Below are positions 34,931 through 43,759 of a DNA stretch of 64,000 nt, piece after piece (the first letter of the stretch is position 1; the number at the start of each line of letters is the position of its first letter). The notes beneath the pieces are model-generated. The model was given only the letters and a program-made list of their open reading frames with translations, searched no databases and was not told the origin of the DNA. Made by a program: the position numbers and the translations under genes. This DNA comes from Sinorhizobium meliloti (GTDB lineage Bacteria > Pseudomonadota > Alphaproteobacteria > Rhizobiales > Rhizobiaceae), in the NCBI RefSeq assembly GCF_035610345.1, contig NZ_CP141213.1, forward strand, positions 1,116,001 to 1,180,000, read 5' to 3'.

Positions 34931-35836
34931 TCAGCCGCCGATCGTCGCCTTGCGGGCGTCGATGATCGGCTTGTAGAAGTCGCTGTTGACCTCGACGAAA
35001 CCGGTGAAGTCGCCGCCCTGGATGGCGGAGAAGCAGGCGGCGTCGGTCTTCGGCAGATCCATCATGAATTGCTTGAACTTGGCCTTCATGTCGTCGTTCA
35101 ATGCGGAACGCACGACGATCGGGCCGTTCGGGATCAGCGGCGACTTCCACAGTTCGACGAGGTCGTTCATGTCGACGATACCCTTGTCGACCATCTTGCG
35201 CAGGTTGCCCGAGGTGTAGCCGTCCTTGAACTCGCCGACGCCCGAGCCGAAGGTCGTACCGGCATCGAAGGTACCCTTAACGACTTCAAGCACGAGGTTC
35301 TCGTGGCCGCCGCCGAAGCCGGTTTCACCGAAATATTCTTTGATCGGCGCGCCGATTGCTTCCGGCAGCGTGACGAGGGGAACGAGATAACCGGAGGTCG
35401 AGTCCGGATCGGCGAAGCCGAGCTTCTTGCCCTTCAGGTCTTCGAGCTTTGTAATGCCGGAGTCCTTGCGGGCGACCATGATCGAATGATAGCCCGTGGA
35501 GCCGTCGGTCTGGACGGTCGTCAGGATCGGCTCGACGGCGTCAGCCTTGGCGAGATAGATCTTGGCATAGCCGGAGGCGCCGAGTTCGGCGTAATCGAGC
35601 GTGCCGCCGAGGAGGCCCTGGATCACGCCGTCATAGTCCGCCGCCGGAAAGAGGGAGACCTTCTCGACGCCGATGGCTGCCGGGAGCTGATCGACGAGGC
35701 ACTGGTAGTTGCGCAGGCGGTCGGCTTCGTTTTCGCCGCCGATGATGCCGACGCGGAATTCCTTCAGGTCTTCGGCCTGTGCGTGGCCGACGAGGGCGAA
35801 AAGCGCGACCGCGCTCAGAAGAGCTTTTTTAAGCAT
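34931..35836 (-). CDS. phoD: Phosphate/phosphonate ABC transporter periplasmic binding protein
   Basis: A 301-residue PhnD-family substrate-binding protein. The signal peptide M-L-K-K-A-L-L-S-A-V-A-L-F-A-L-V-G-H-A-Q-A precedes E-D-L-K-E-F-R-V-G-I-I-G-G-E-N-E. The phosphonate-binding segments G-Y-H-S-I-M-V-A-R-K-D-S and F-A-D-P-D-S-T-S-G-Y are present. Start 35836 is set by the signal peptide; upstream in-frame codons lie in the phoC-phoD gap. In S. meliloti the PhoCDET system is a high-affinity phosphate and phosphonate importer. Confidence 0.94.
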   Translation of the reverse strand: MLKKALLSAVALFALVGHAQAEDLKEFRVGIIGGENEADRLRNYQCLVDQLPAAIGVEKVSLFPAADYDGVIQGLLGGTLDYAELGASGYAKIYLAKADAVEPILTTVQTDGSTGYHSIMVARKDSGITKLEDLKGKKLGFADPDSTSGYLVPLVTLPEAIGAPIKEYFGETGFGGGHENLVLEVVKGTFDAGTTFGSGVGEFKDGYTSGNLRKMVDKGIVDMNDLVELWKSPLIPNGPIVVRSALNDDMKAKFKQFMMDLPKTDAACFSAIQGGDFTGFVEVNSDFYKPIIDARKATIGG

Positions 35837-35925
35837 TGGGTTCGTTCTCCCGTTTCCCGGACGCGCCGGGTCTTTCTCGGTTTCGAAAAGGCGCCCTTGA
35901 GGTGGGCATTCGATCGCGGCGGACC

Positions 35926-36765
35926 TTAAGGGCCGGCCAGTGCCAGCGGCTTCAAGCCGGCCGATGCTGTTTCCTGCGGTGCTTCCGCGGGGATGTTGAT
36001 GCTGGTCGAGGTCATCGACTCCTCGATCGCCGTTTCCGCGCCGTAGATCGCCGCGACCGCGGCGGCGGTCAGATCCTTCGGTTGTCCGTCGAAGACGACC
36101 TGACCATGCGCCATGCCGATAATCCGCTCGCAATAGTTCCGCGCGGTATCGAGCGTATGCAGGTTGGTAATCACGGTGATGCCGTCGCGCTCGTTGATGT
36201 CGCGCAGCGCGTCCATCACGATCTTGGCGTTGAGCGGGTCGAGCGACGCGATCGGCTCATCGGCGAGCAGCATCTTCGGCTGCTGCATCAGCGCACGGGC
36301 GATTGCGACGCGCTGCTGCTGTCCACCCGAGAGCGTTCCGGCCGGCTGAAGGGCGGTCTGTTCGATCCCCAGCCGCTCCAGTGCACCGATCGCCATGATG
36401 CGCTCTTCGCGGCTGAACATGTTGAGGACGCTCAGTACGGTGGATCGATGGTTGAGCCGCCCAAGGAGAACATTGGTCAACACGTCGAGGCGAGGGACCA
36501 GATTGAACTGCTGGAAGATCATGGCGCAGTCGCGCTGCCACTCGCGCAGGGCCGCGCCCCTGATCGAGGAGACCTGTACGCCGGCGAATTCGATCGAGCC
36601 GGAGGAGGGGTCCACCAGACGGTTTATCATGCGCAGGAGTGTCGACTTGCCGGCGCCGGAGCGGCCGATAATGCCAACCATCTGACCCTGCGGAATGTCG
36701 AAGGTAACCGAGCTGACGGCTGTCTTCTTGCCGAACTGGCGGGTTACGTTCTTCAACTGAAACAT
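35926..36765 (-). CDS. phoC: Phosphate/phosphonate ABC transporter ATP-binding protein
   Basis: A 279-residue PhnC-family ATPase. Walker [10 protein letters not shown] (about residues 35-43), signature L-S-G-G-Q-Q-Q-R and Walker B M-L-L-A-D-E-P are intact. The start at 36765 (M-F-Q-L-K-N-V-T-R) follows GAGGAAGC; an upstream in-frame codon (36870) lies in the Pho box region. First gene of phoCDET. Confidence 0.94.
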   Translation of the reverse strand: MFQLKNVTRQFGKKTAVSSVTFDIPQGQMVGIIGRSGAGKSTLLRMINRLVDPSSGSIEFAGVQVSSIRGAALREWQRDCAMIFQQFNLVPRLDVLTNVLLGRLNHRSTVLSVLNMFSREERIMAIGALERLGIEQTALQPAGTLSGGQQQRVAIARALMQQPKMLLADEPIASLDPLNAKIVMDALRDINERDGITVITNLHTLDTARNYCERIIGMAHGQVVFDGQPKDLTAAAVAAIYGAETAIEESMTSTSINIPAEAPQETASAGLKPLALAGP

Positions 36766-36836
36766 TGGCAGCTTCCTCTTTCGGGGAGACCGATCATCGG
36801 TATGACCCTGCCATATCTGCGCTTCATGAAGGCGCG

Positions 36837-36865
36837 GTGTCAGTTTCGTGTAGGTTCTGTAACAG
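36837..36865 (-). promoter_or_regulatory. Pho box upstream of phoCDET
   Basis: On the minus strand CTGTTAC, CCTACAC and CTGACAC follow each other with an exact 11-base period, 72 bases before the phoC ATG. This is the tandem direct-repeat layout of PhoB sites (CTGTCAT-N4-CTGTCAT), with three units. It predicts induction under phosphate starvation. Confidence 0.8.
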
Positions 36866-37126
36866 TGCACGGGTGCGGTTCATGAACCTCGAACGCACCG
36901 GCCGAAGTCATCGTGGCGGGTGACATCCGTCACCCCGGCAGCCTGCAGCGCAGGTCGGCTTCAGCCGCGGATCGAACGGCAGCGGAAGTGCGGAATGGTC
37001 GGCGCCGAAGCCGTAGCTTTCCGACGTGCAGCAAAGGACCTCGTTCGAACTCCGAGCTGGGCACGTCATAGACGAAGCCTCGGGAAACAGCCTGATGCGA
37101 GGAGAGGGCCAATCATTGCGTCGAGA

Positions 37127-38962
37127 TCACGCGGCGACAAAGTGCCCCGGCGAAACCTCGTGGTACCGGATTGGTACAGTCTTGTAATCGACCGGACGGA
37201 TCGGGCTTTTTATCTCCTCATTGCTGATAAGGCCCTTTCCCCGGCGGCGATCCGGGTCGGGGACCGGCACAGCGGAAATCAGTTTCTTCGTATAAGCGTG
37301 CTGCGGATTGCCGAAGACCGCAGCGCGAGGGCCCACCTCAACGATTTCACCAAGATACATGACTGCAACGCGATGGCTGACGCGCTCGACGACGGCCATA
37401 TCGTGGGAAATGAAGAGGAAAGCAAGATTGAGGCTCTGTTGCAAATCCAGCAGCAGATTGATCACCTGCGCCTTGATCGAAACGTCGAGAGCCGAGACGC
37501 TCTCGTCGGCGACGATCACCTTCGGATCGAGCGCCAGCGCCCGGGCGATACAGATGCGCTGACGCTGGCCTCCGGAAAACTCATGCGGGTAGCGCGAAGC
37601 CATGTCGGCTGTCAGTCCGACCTTGACCAGGAGATCGGCCACCAGATCACGTGCCTGTTTGGCGGTTCCCATCTCGTGTTCGAGATAGGGTTCGGCGATT
37701 GCAGCACCTATCCGCATGCGTGGGTTGAGGCTCGCGAAGGGATCCTGGAAGATCATCTGGACGGTCTTGCGCATCTCGCGCATTCCGCTTGCATCAAGCG
37801 TCAAGATCTCGGTTCCATCCACCAGAACGGAGCCGGCCTGCGGCTCGATCAGGCGCATAATCGCACGACCGGTCGTCGACTTGCCGCAGCCGGATTCACC
37901 GACCAGAGATAGAGTTTCGCCGGCATGGAGGTCGAAGGAAACGTTTTCGACCGCATGGACGCGGCCACTCAAGCGGCTGAACAGGCCGGAATGGATGTCG
38001 AAATGCTTAGTGAGGTTCCTGACTTCGAGCACCGGGCGTTTCCCGAGTGCAACTGTATCTGCCGTCTCGACCGGAATATCGGAGAGCCCGGTCGCCGTAT
38101 CGACGACAGGAAAGCGCATGGGCCGATCCCTGCCGCCCATCGAGCCAAGGACAGGAACGGCGGACAGAAGCGCACGCGTATACGGGTGTCTGGCGCGGAA
38201 GAAGATATCGCTCGTTGGGCCTGATTCCACCTGCTCGCCGCGATACATTACCACCGTCCGGTCGGCAATTTCGGCAACGACGCCCATATCGTGCGTGATG
38301 AAGAGCACGGAGGTTCCCTCTTCCTCCTGCAGCGTTTTGATGAGATCGAGAATCTGTCCCTGGATGGTGACGTCAAGTGCTGTCGTCGGCTCGTCGGCAA
38401 TCAGCAGCTTTGGTCGTGAGGCAAGTGCCATGGCAATCATTACGCGCTGGCGCATACCACCCGAAAACCGGTGCGGATATTCATCGAAACGGGAGGCGGC
38501 GGATGGAATGCGCACCTTTTCCAACAACCGGATGGTCTCGGCCCTGGCGTCCCGCTTGCTCATCTGCGAGTGGCAGAGAAGCGCTTCGGAGATCTGGTCG
38601 CCGATGGTGAAGAGCGGATTGAGGCTTGTCATAGGCTCCTGAAAGATCATCGCAACATCGTTTCCGCGCACCTGCCGCATCGTGGTCTCAGGCAGTTGCA
38701 GAATATCGCGGCCGTCGAGCACGACCCTTCCCGCGATACGGCTGGTATCGGCCGGGAGCAGTCGCATGATCGACAGCGAGGTGACGCTCTTGCCGGAGCC
38801 GGATTCTCCGACGATCGCCACGGTCTCGCCAGGGGCCACCGTGAACGACATATCCCGCACAACGGACCTCCACTCCCCGTCGACGATGAACGACGTCGTC
38901 AGGTTCTCCACGGACAAAATCGGCGGCACGGGTTCTGTTTGTAGGACGGGGAGGGTTGCCAT
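37127..38962 (-). CDS. Fused double ATP-binding subunit of a peptide/opine-type ABC transporter (DppD-DppF fusion)
   Basis: A 611-residue protein with two complete ABC domains. Domain 1 (about 12-265) has G-E-S-G-S-G-K-S, F-S-G-G-M-R-Q-R and L-L-I-A-D-E-P; domain 2 (about 330-590) has G-E-S-G-C-G-K-S, F-S-G-G-Q-R-Q-R and V-I-V-A-D-E-S, where the usual Pro after Glu is Ser. Each domain carries the oligopeptide-transporter C-terminal extension. It lies 33 bases after the SelA-like gene and belongs with the permeases at 42890-44700, though separated by enzyme genes and iclR. Confidence 0.92.
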   Translation of the reverse strand: MATLPVLQTEPVPPILSVENLTTSFIVDGEWRSVVRDMSFTVAPGETVAIVGESGSGKSVTSLSIMRLLPADTSRIAGRVVLDGRDILQLPETTMRQVRGNDVAMIFQEPMTSLNPLFTIGDQISEALLCHSQMSKRDARAETIRLLEKVRIPSAASRFDEYPHRFSGGMRQRVMIAMALASRPKLLIADEPTTALDVTIQGQILDLIKTLQEEEGTSVLFITHDMGVVAEIADRTVVMYRGEQVESGPTSDIFFRARHPYTRALLSAVPVLGSMGGRDRPMRFPVVDTATGLSDIPVETADTVALGKRPVLEVRNLTKHFDIHSGLFSRLSGRVHAVENVSFDLHAGETLSLVGESGCGKSTTGRAIMRLIEPQAGSVLVDGTEILTLDASGMREMRKTVQMIFQDPFASLNPRMRIGAAIAEPYLEHEMGTAKQARDLVADLLVKVGLTADMASRYPHEFSGGQRQRICIARALALDPKVIVADESVSALDVSIKAQVINLLLDLQQSLNLAFLFISHDMAVVERVSHRVAVMYLGEIVEVGPRAAVFGNPQHAYTKKLISAVPVPDPDRRRGKGLISNEEIKSPIRPVDYKTVPIRYHEVSPGHFVAA

Positions 38963-38995
38963 GTCGGGATCCTTCTTCGGTTTCAGCCGTCGGGT

Positions 38996-40195
38996 TCAAT
39001 CCGGCCAGCGCAGTGCGCCATGGAAACGGTGCTTGCTGCGGTTTTCCAGCGGTGTGGCGATGATGTCGTTCGAGGCGCTGGCCTTGTCGAGTTCCTCGGC
39101 CAGGCGGTTGGCAACGATGGTCTCCTGACCCGGATGCAGGTTGCAGGGATCGAGGTAGAAGTAGTGATGCTCGACCTCGTGGTCGCGCACGATGACAGGC
39201 GGCGTACCGCGCGCCAGCGCAGCGGCAAGATCCCACGCCGTGATATGGGCTTCGCGCGCGCTCACGATCACCCGCAGCCTGTCGAGTGGATTGCCGGTCG
39301 GATCGGGCTCGATCAGCGCTGTGACGCCTGGTCGGTTCTCCAGCGTGTCGCGCCAGAGATGGAGATAGCTGGTCTCGCGGGCGCGGATACCGTCATGATC
39401 GCGCTTTTCCCAGGCTTCCAGGGCCGCCATGAGGCCGAAGACGCTCTCCTTGCCGACTTTCATGCCCCGCCCAATCCCCATATTCTGAAGGAAGGCGTTG
39501 CGCACGAGGTCCTTCCTACCAGCCACGATGCCGGAAGTCGGGCCGCCCAGAAATTTGTGACCGGAATAAAGCACGATGTCCGCTCCCTGCTCGAGAAAGC
39601 TACGCAGATCGTATTCCGATGCCGCATCAACGATGACGGGCACTGATTTCGCGTGGGCGATTTCCACGAATTCCGTCAGCTTCAAAAGGCCGTAGTCCAC
39701 GACGTGATGCGAGACGACGTAAAGGGCCGCAGCCGTCTTTTCCGTGATCGCGTTCTCCATGTGGTACCGATGGGTCGAGGTCGCTTGCCCGATCATCACG
39801 GTCTTGGCGCCCGCCAGACGAATGGACTGATCGACCGGCGCGCCGTAACTGACGATATGGCCCATCTGCACAAGGACCTCATTTTTTTCTGTGCTGACGC
39901 TGGGCAGTTTCTCGATGGCGAGCAGGTCGCTGCCGGTGATGGTTCCGGCAATGGCAAGGGTGATGCCTGCCGCGCACGATGCCGTCACGAAACCGGCTTC
40001 GCCGCCGGTCAGCCGCGCGATCACGGCACTTGCTTTTCGCTGCAGGTCATTCATCTCGACGAATTGCGGCAGGATGGATGTCATAGCGGCAATCGCTTCC
40101 GGAACCACGATCGATGCCCCCAGGCTTGTCATCGTGCCTGAAACATTGATGACCGGACGCAGTCCGAGGGATGTGCGAATGTCTTCACTGGGCAT
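38996..40195 (-). CDS. PLP-dependent SelA/DgaE-like ammonia-lyase
   Basis: A 399-residue fold-type I PLP enzyme of the SelA-like group that includes D-glucosaminate-6-phosphate ammonia-lyase (DgaE). The PLP lysine is Lys214 in [13 protein letters not shown], with Asp190 (V-I-V-D-A-A-S) as the pyridine-nitrogen partner. The N-terminal [14 protein letters not shown] motif is characteristic of this branch, not of true selenocysteine synthase, and no selB/selD/tRNA-Sec is present. Start 40195 gives the proper N-terminus. It probably eliminates ammonia from a hydroxylated amino acid or amino sugar acid; the exact substrate is unknown. Divergent from iclR. Confidence 0.82.
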   Translation of the reverse strand: MPSEDIRTSLGLRPVINVSGTMTSLGASIVVPEAIAAMTSILPQFVEMNDLQRKASAVIARLTGGEAGFVTASCAAGITLAIAGTITGSDLLAIEKLPSVSTEKNEVLVQMGHIVSYGAPVDQSIRLAGAKTVMIGQATSTHRYHMENAITEKTAAALYVVSHHVVDYGLLKLTEFVEIAHAKSVPVIVDAASEYDLRSFLEQGADIVLYSGHKFLGGPTSGIVAGRKDLVRNAFLQNMGIGRGMKVGKESVFGLMAALEAWEKRDHDGIRARETSYLHLWRDTLENRPGVTALIEPDPTGNPLDRLRVIVSAREAHITAWDLAAALARGTPPVIVRDHEVEHHYFYLDPCNLHPGQETIVANRLAEELDKASASNDIIATPLENRSKHRFHGALRWPD

Positions 40196-40262
40196 TGTGC
40201 TCTCCGAAATTATTGCGGCCGAAAACGGAGGGGATTGCCTTCCAATCATCGACAGCTATGCC

Positions 40263-40275
40263 ATTACAATGTAAT
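40263..40275. promoter_or_regulatory. Candidate IclR operator
   Basis: ATTACA-A-TGTAAT is a perfect 6-1-6 palindrome midway between the divergent SelA-like start (40195) and iclR start (40308). A palindrome in this position is the usual autoregulatory site of IclR proteins. Confidence 0.55.
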
Positions 40276-40307
40276 AACAGTCCAAAATCATCATGTGAGT
40301 TCGTGTC

Positions 40308-41123
40308 TTGAACGCCAAAATCCACCCCATTTCCGTGATCGATGAGGACAGCGTGAAAAGCGGAAAACGCTCTCGGGTCAGCGGCATAGACCGGGCCCTG
40401 CAGGTTCTTGATCACCTCTACGAGACCGGCGCGCCCTGTAGTGCCTATGCTATTGCCAAGGCAATTGGCGCGCCGCTTTCCACGGTCTACGTGATTGTCG
40501 ATGATCTGGTAGAAAAGAACCTTTTGACGCGCGGTGCCGATGGCTTGATCTGGCTTGGAGCGCGGCTTTACCACTTCGGTCTTGCCTATGCCCGCTCGCT
40601 GGATTTCATGAGTGTCGCCACCCATGAAATGCACGATCTCTGTCGCCAGGTCGGTGAAACCGTCCAGCTTTGTGGCCGTGACGGCGACCATATGCTGGTG
40701 CTTGCGATGGCGGAAGGTCCAAGCCATTTCCAGGTCGCCTCGCGCGTTGGAACCCGTGTGCCGCTGAACTGGACCGCGTCCGGCCGGCTTCTGGTGGGTC
40801 ATCTGCCGGACGATGAGCGGCTCGAGCTCTTCAGGCGATGCGCCCGCTCCTCGCCGACCGGACGCGCCGATGTCGATCCGGCCAAGCTGTCTGCCGCGGC
40901 CGTGGACGCGATGAAGGCGCGACTTTCCATTCAGGCGGGCGAATCCGACTATGCCGTTGCCTGCATCGCGTCGCCGATCTGCGACCGCGATGGCCGGTGC
41001 GTCGCGACCATCTCGATCGTTCTGCCGGAGCAGAAGGCCTTTTCCGACGAAACGCATTACACTTCGCATGCGCGCGCTTCCGCGGACAGGATCGAAAAAC
41101 TGATGGGCTGGCGCGGTCACTGA
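40308..41123 (+). CDS. IclR-family transcriptional regulator
   Basis: A 271-residue regulator: winged-helix domain at about 24-90 (I-D-R-A-L-Q-V-L-D-H-L, then P-L-S-T-V-Y-V-I-V-D-D-L-V-E-K) and the IclR effector domain at about 105-260 (G-E-T-V-Q-L-C-G-R-D-G, N-W-T-A-S-G-R-L-L, A-V-A-C-I-A-S-P-I). It starts with TTG at 40308; an internal GTG at 40335 is possible. It is the only plus-strand gene inside a minus-strand catabolic cassette and presumably senses the cassette's substrate or product. Confidence 0.9.
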   Translation: MNAKIHPISVIDEDSVKSGKRSRVSGIDRALQVLDHLYETGAPCSAYAIAKAIGAPLSTVYVIVDDLVEKNLLTRGADGLIWLGARLYHFGLAYARSLDFMSVATHEMHDLCRQVGETVQLCGRDGDHMLVLAMAEGPSHFQVASRVGTRVPLNWTASGRLLVGHLPDDERLELFRRCARSSPTGRADVDPAKLSAAAVDAMKARLSIQAGESDYAVACIASPICDRDGRCVATISIVLPEQKAFSDETHYTSHARASADRIEKLMGWRGH

Positions 41124-41134
41124 CATGCTTTTTC

Positions 41135-41635
41135 TTAACCGTGCAGGGCGACGATCGCTTCGATCTCGACGGTGATATTGCCGGGCAACGACCCGAAGCC
41201 GACCGCGGACCGGGCATGCTGCCCGGCATCGCCGAAGACCTCGACGAAAAGGTCCGAGCACCCATTGATGACGCCGGGATGATCCTCGAAGTCTGGTGTC
41301 GCATTGACCATGCCGAGCAGCTTGACGACGCGCCGTACCCGGGAAAGGTCTCCCAGTGCCTCCTGCAGGACGGCCAGCAGGTTGATGCCTGTCAGTCGCG
41401 CGTGGCTATAGGCATCGGCGACATCGACGCCGCCCGGTCCCACCTTGCCGGTATGCATGAAACCATCGGCCTCACGCGGACCCTGGCCGGAAAGATAGAT
41501 CAGATTGCCTTCGCGCACATGCGTCACGAAATTGGCTATCGGCGGCGGGGGGGGCGGCAACACGATGCCGAGCGACGTCAGCCGGTCGGCAGGCGAACCC
41601 GTCCTGTCGGCGGCGGTTGCCGTGGAACTGTTCAC
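41135..41635 (-). CDS. RidA-family enamine/imine deaminase
   Basis: A 166-residue YjgF/RidA-like protein, longer than the usual 125-130 because of an N-terminal extension of about 30 residues containing six consecutive prolines. The conserved core N-L-I-Y-L-S-G-Q-G-P and H-A-R-S-A-V-G-F-G-S-L-P keep the functional Arg142. It would convert the enamine/imine released by the neighbouring PLP lyase into keto acid plus ammonia. It lies 39 bases after the amidohydrolase gene and converges on iclR. The ATG at 41635 is the best start. Confidence 0.88.
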   Translation of the reverse strand: MNSSTATAADRTGSPADRLTSLGIVLPPPPPPIANFVTHVREGNLIYLSGQGPREADGFMHTGKVGPGGVDVADAYSHARLTGINLLAVLQEALGDLSRVRRVVKLLGMVNATPDFEDHPGVINGCSDLFVEVFGDAGQHARSAVGFGSLPGNITVEIEAIVALHG

Positions 41636-41674
41636 GCGAACTCCTGTGTCCTGTAAAATGAGAGTGGCCCCGGC

Positions 41675-42886
41675 TTAGCGGTATGAATAGCCGTGGCTGT
41701 GACGCACGAGTTTTCGCGCGCGCGGGATATAGCGGCTGGCTGACACAGCTTCCGCGCCGATGATGGCATAGCGCGGTTCGAAAATGCGGGTGAGCACCGA
41801 GACGTCACCATTCGAATCGGTCGCCTCGATATCGGCATCGACCAGATCGAAAACGGTGAAATCGGCCCGCTCGCCAACGGTGAGGCGGTTTTCCATCGGC
41901 AGCTTGATAACGGACGCCGGCGCCTGAGTAACTGCCTCCACCACCTTGTCGAACGGCATGCCGACCACCAGCAGTTTTGACATGGTCGTCGCCAGATCCC
42001 AGACCGGGAAGTTCATCGAGTGGTCGTGCAGGTCGGTCGAGATAGAGAATGGCAGAAGACCCCGCTTGATTGCCGCCTCGGCAACCTTGAACGAGAAGGA
42101 CGCCCCGCCATGGCCGATATCCAGCCGGATACCATCGCCGGCACATCGCTCGGCAAGATCGAACAGATCCTCGTCTTCCATGATGCTCGAGCCGGCCTTG
42201 CCGTTGAAGCAATGGGTGACGATGTCGCCTGGGCCGAGGATTTCCAGCACTTCGTCATAGAGCGCCGGAGGTTCACCGACATGCACCATCATCGGTATCT
42301 TGAGGATCTTGGCGATTTTCTTTCCGAGCTTCACCGGCGTCACGCCCCAGGATCCGGTGATGACGTGGCTCGCTCGGACCTTGATGCCGACAATATGCTC
42401 GCTGTTTTCGGCGTAGACCTCAAGAATGCGGTCGAGATTGATGTCCTGAATGCTTCTGAGTTCCGGCACGCGGTTGCAGGCGACAAGACCGATGGAGCCG
42501 AGATTGATGAAAGCCTTGATACGCTCGCGCGACGGCTCGATGATATATTCGCGAAAACCATGGAAATTGGCTTCGCCGGCAGAGCCGGCATCCACCAGGG
42601 TCGTGACGCCACGCTCCGCGCCGCATTCGGACGGGCGCAGGGAAATATCCGTGCCGCCGTGCCAGATGTGCACGTGCAGATCGATCCAGCCGGGCGAGAT
42701 CCACGCGCCGTTGCCATCGATGCGCTGCACCTCAGTGGATACGGCAAGCGACGGGCCGACTTCGGCGATGCGGCCGTCAGCATTGATCAGGATATCGATC
42801 GGGCCGTTTGGTGTGCTGGCGCCGAAGGCAATGGGTTTGACATTGGCGAGGAGCACAGGCCCCTTCGCCTCATATCGGTAAGACAT
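41675..42886 (-). CDS. Amidohydrolase/deacetylase-family metallohydrolase
   Basis: A 403-residue member of the amidohydrolase superfamily, close in type to the EF_0837/AHA_3915 deacetylase-like group. Metal ligands are visible in D-L-H-V-H-I-W-H-G-G, the carboxylated-lysine region G-I-K-V-R-A-S-H-V-I-T-G, M-V-H-V-G-E-P, V-T-H-C-F-N-G-K and D-I-G-H-G-G-A-S-F. Cytoplasmic. Three bases after the permease stop, so co-transcribed with the importer. Members of this group often neighbour DgaE-like lyases, as here; expected to remove an N-acyl group from the imported compound. Confidence 0.85.
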   Translation of the reverse strand: MSYRYEAKGPVLLANVKPIAFGASTPNGPIDILINADGRIAEVGPSLAVSTEVQRIDGNGAWISPGWIDLHVHIWHGGTDISLRPSECGAERGVTTLVDAGSAGEANFHGFREYIIEPSRERIKAFINLGSIGLVACNRVPELRSIQDINLDRILEVYAENSEHIVGIKVRASHVITGSWGVTPVKLGKKIAKILKIPMMVHVGEPPALYDEVLEILGPGDIVTHCFNGKAGSSIMEDEDLFDLAERCAGDGIRLDIGHGGASFSFKVAEAAIKRGLLPFSISTDLHDHSMNFPVWDLATTMSKLLVVGMPFDKVVEAVTQAPASVIKLPMENRLTVGERADFTVFDLVDADIEATDSNGDVSVLTRIFEPRYAIIGAEAVSASRYIPRARKLVRHSHGYSYR

Positions 42887-42889
42887 GTT

Positions 42890-43759
42890 TCATAAGTCCT
42901 TTCGAAGCCTTGGATCGAGAAGATCGCGCAATCCGTCGCCAACCATCTGCAGCGACAGCACGGAGAGAATGATGGCGAAGCCAGGAAACAGCGTCATCCA
43001 GTCGGCTTGGCCGATATATTGCCGGCCGGCGGAGATCATCGTGCCCCAGGTCGGGATTTCCGGGCTGACGCCAAGCCCGAGAAACGAAAGTCCCGCTTCG
43101 GCCAGCATGGCGCTCGCAAAGAGAAATGTCGCCTGCACGAGGATCGGCGACAGCAGGTTGCGCAGCACATGCCGCGTCATGATGTGGCGCGTCGAAATGC
43201 CAAGCGCCCGGGCGGCCTCGATATAGGGAAGCTCGCGGATCACCAGGGTCGACGCACGGACGATACGCGCCAGGCGCGGCGCGTAGACGATGCTGAGCGC
43301 GATGATGACGGTGGTCAGCGATGGCCCCAGTGCGGCCACAAGCGCGATGGCGAGAAGAATGTCCGGAAAGGCCATCATCGCGTCAATCAGACGGGCGATC
43401 GGCGCATCGAATTGCTTGAAGAATCCGGCGATCAGCCCGAGCGTCACACCGATGATCGCGGACAATGTCACGACGGCGGCGCCGACCAGCAATGACAGCC
43501 GCGCCGAATAGATGGTCCGCGAAAACACGTCGCGGCCGAACTCATCGGTACCGAAGATGAACGTGCCGCCCGGCGGTTTCAACCGGTTGACGATGGACAG
43601 TTTTGACGGCGAATAAGGCGCGATCAGCGGGGCAAAGATGGCAAGCAGCACGAAGATCGTCAGAACGATCAGTCCGAAGGCCACGGTCTTGCGCTTCAGC
43701 AGGCGCCGGATGAATTTGTTGCGCTCGCTGAGCGCCGGTTTCGAGACGATTGCTGTCAT
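42890..43759 (-). CDS. Peptide/opine-type ABC transporter permease (DppC-like)
   Basis: A 289-residue permease with an N-terminal helix (V-A-F-G-L-I-V-L-T-I-F-V-L-L-A), a periplasmic loop ending G-T-D-E-F-G-R-D-V-F-S-R (the DppC/OppC signature) and five further helices. The coupling loop reads [11 protein letters not shown]. The start overlaps the upstream permease stop. Partner of the DppB-like gene at 43759. Confidence 0.93.
   Translation of the reverse strand: MTAIVSKPALSERNKFIRRLLKRKTVAFGLIVLTIFVLLAIFAPLIAPYSPSKLSIVNRLKPPGGTFIFGTDEFGRDVFSRTIYSARLSLLVGAAVVTLSAIIGVTLGLIAGFFKQFDAPIARLIDAMMAFPDILLAIALVAALGPSLTTVIIALSIVYAPRLARIVRASTLVIRELPYIEAARALGISTRHIMTRHVLRNLLSPILVQATFLFASAMLAEAGLSFLGLGVSPEIPTWGTMISAGRQYIGQADWMTLFPGFAIILSVLSLQMVGDGLRDLLDPRLRKDL

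Noticed and set aside
36918..36935. GGGTGAC-ATCC-GTCACCC as a terminator of the importer cassette
   Set aside because: Only 7 bp, no T-run on either strand, and 190 bases past the ATPase stop; no reason to assign a role.
38996..40195. Selenocysteine synthase (SelA)
   Set aside because: The fold is shared, but the N-terminal motif fits the DgaE-like branch and no selB, selD or tRNA-Sec is nearby.
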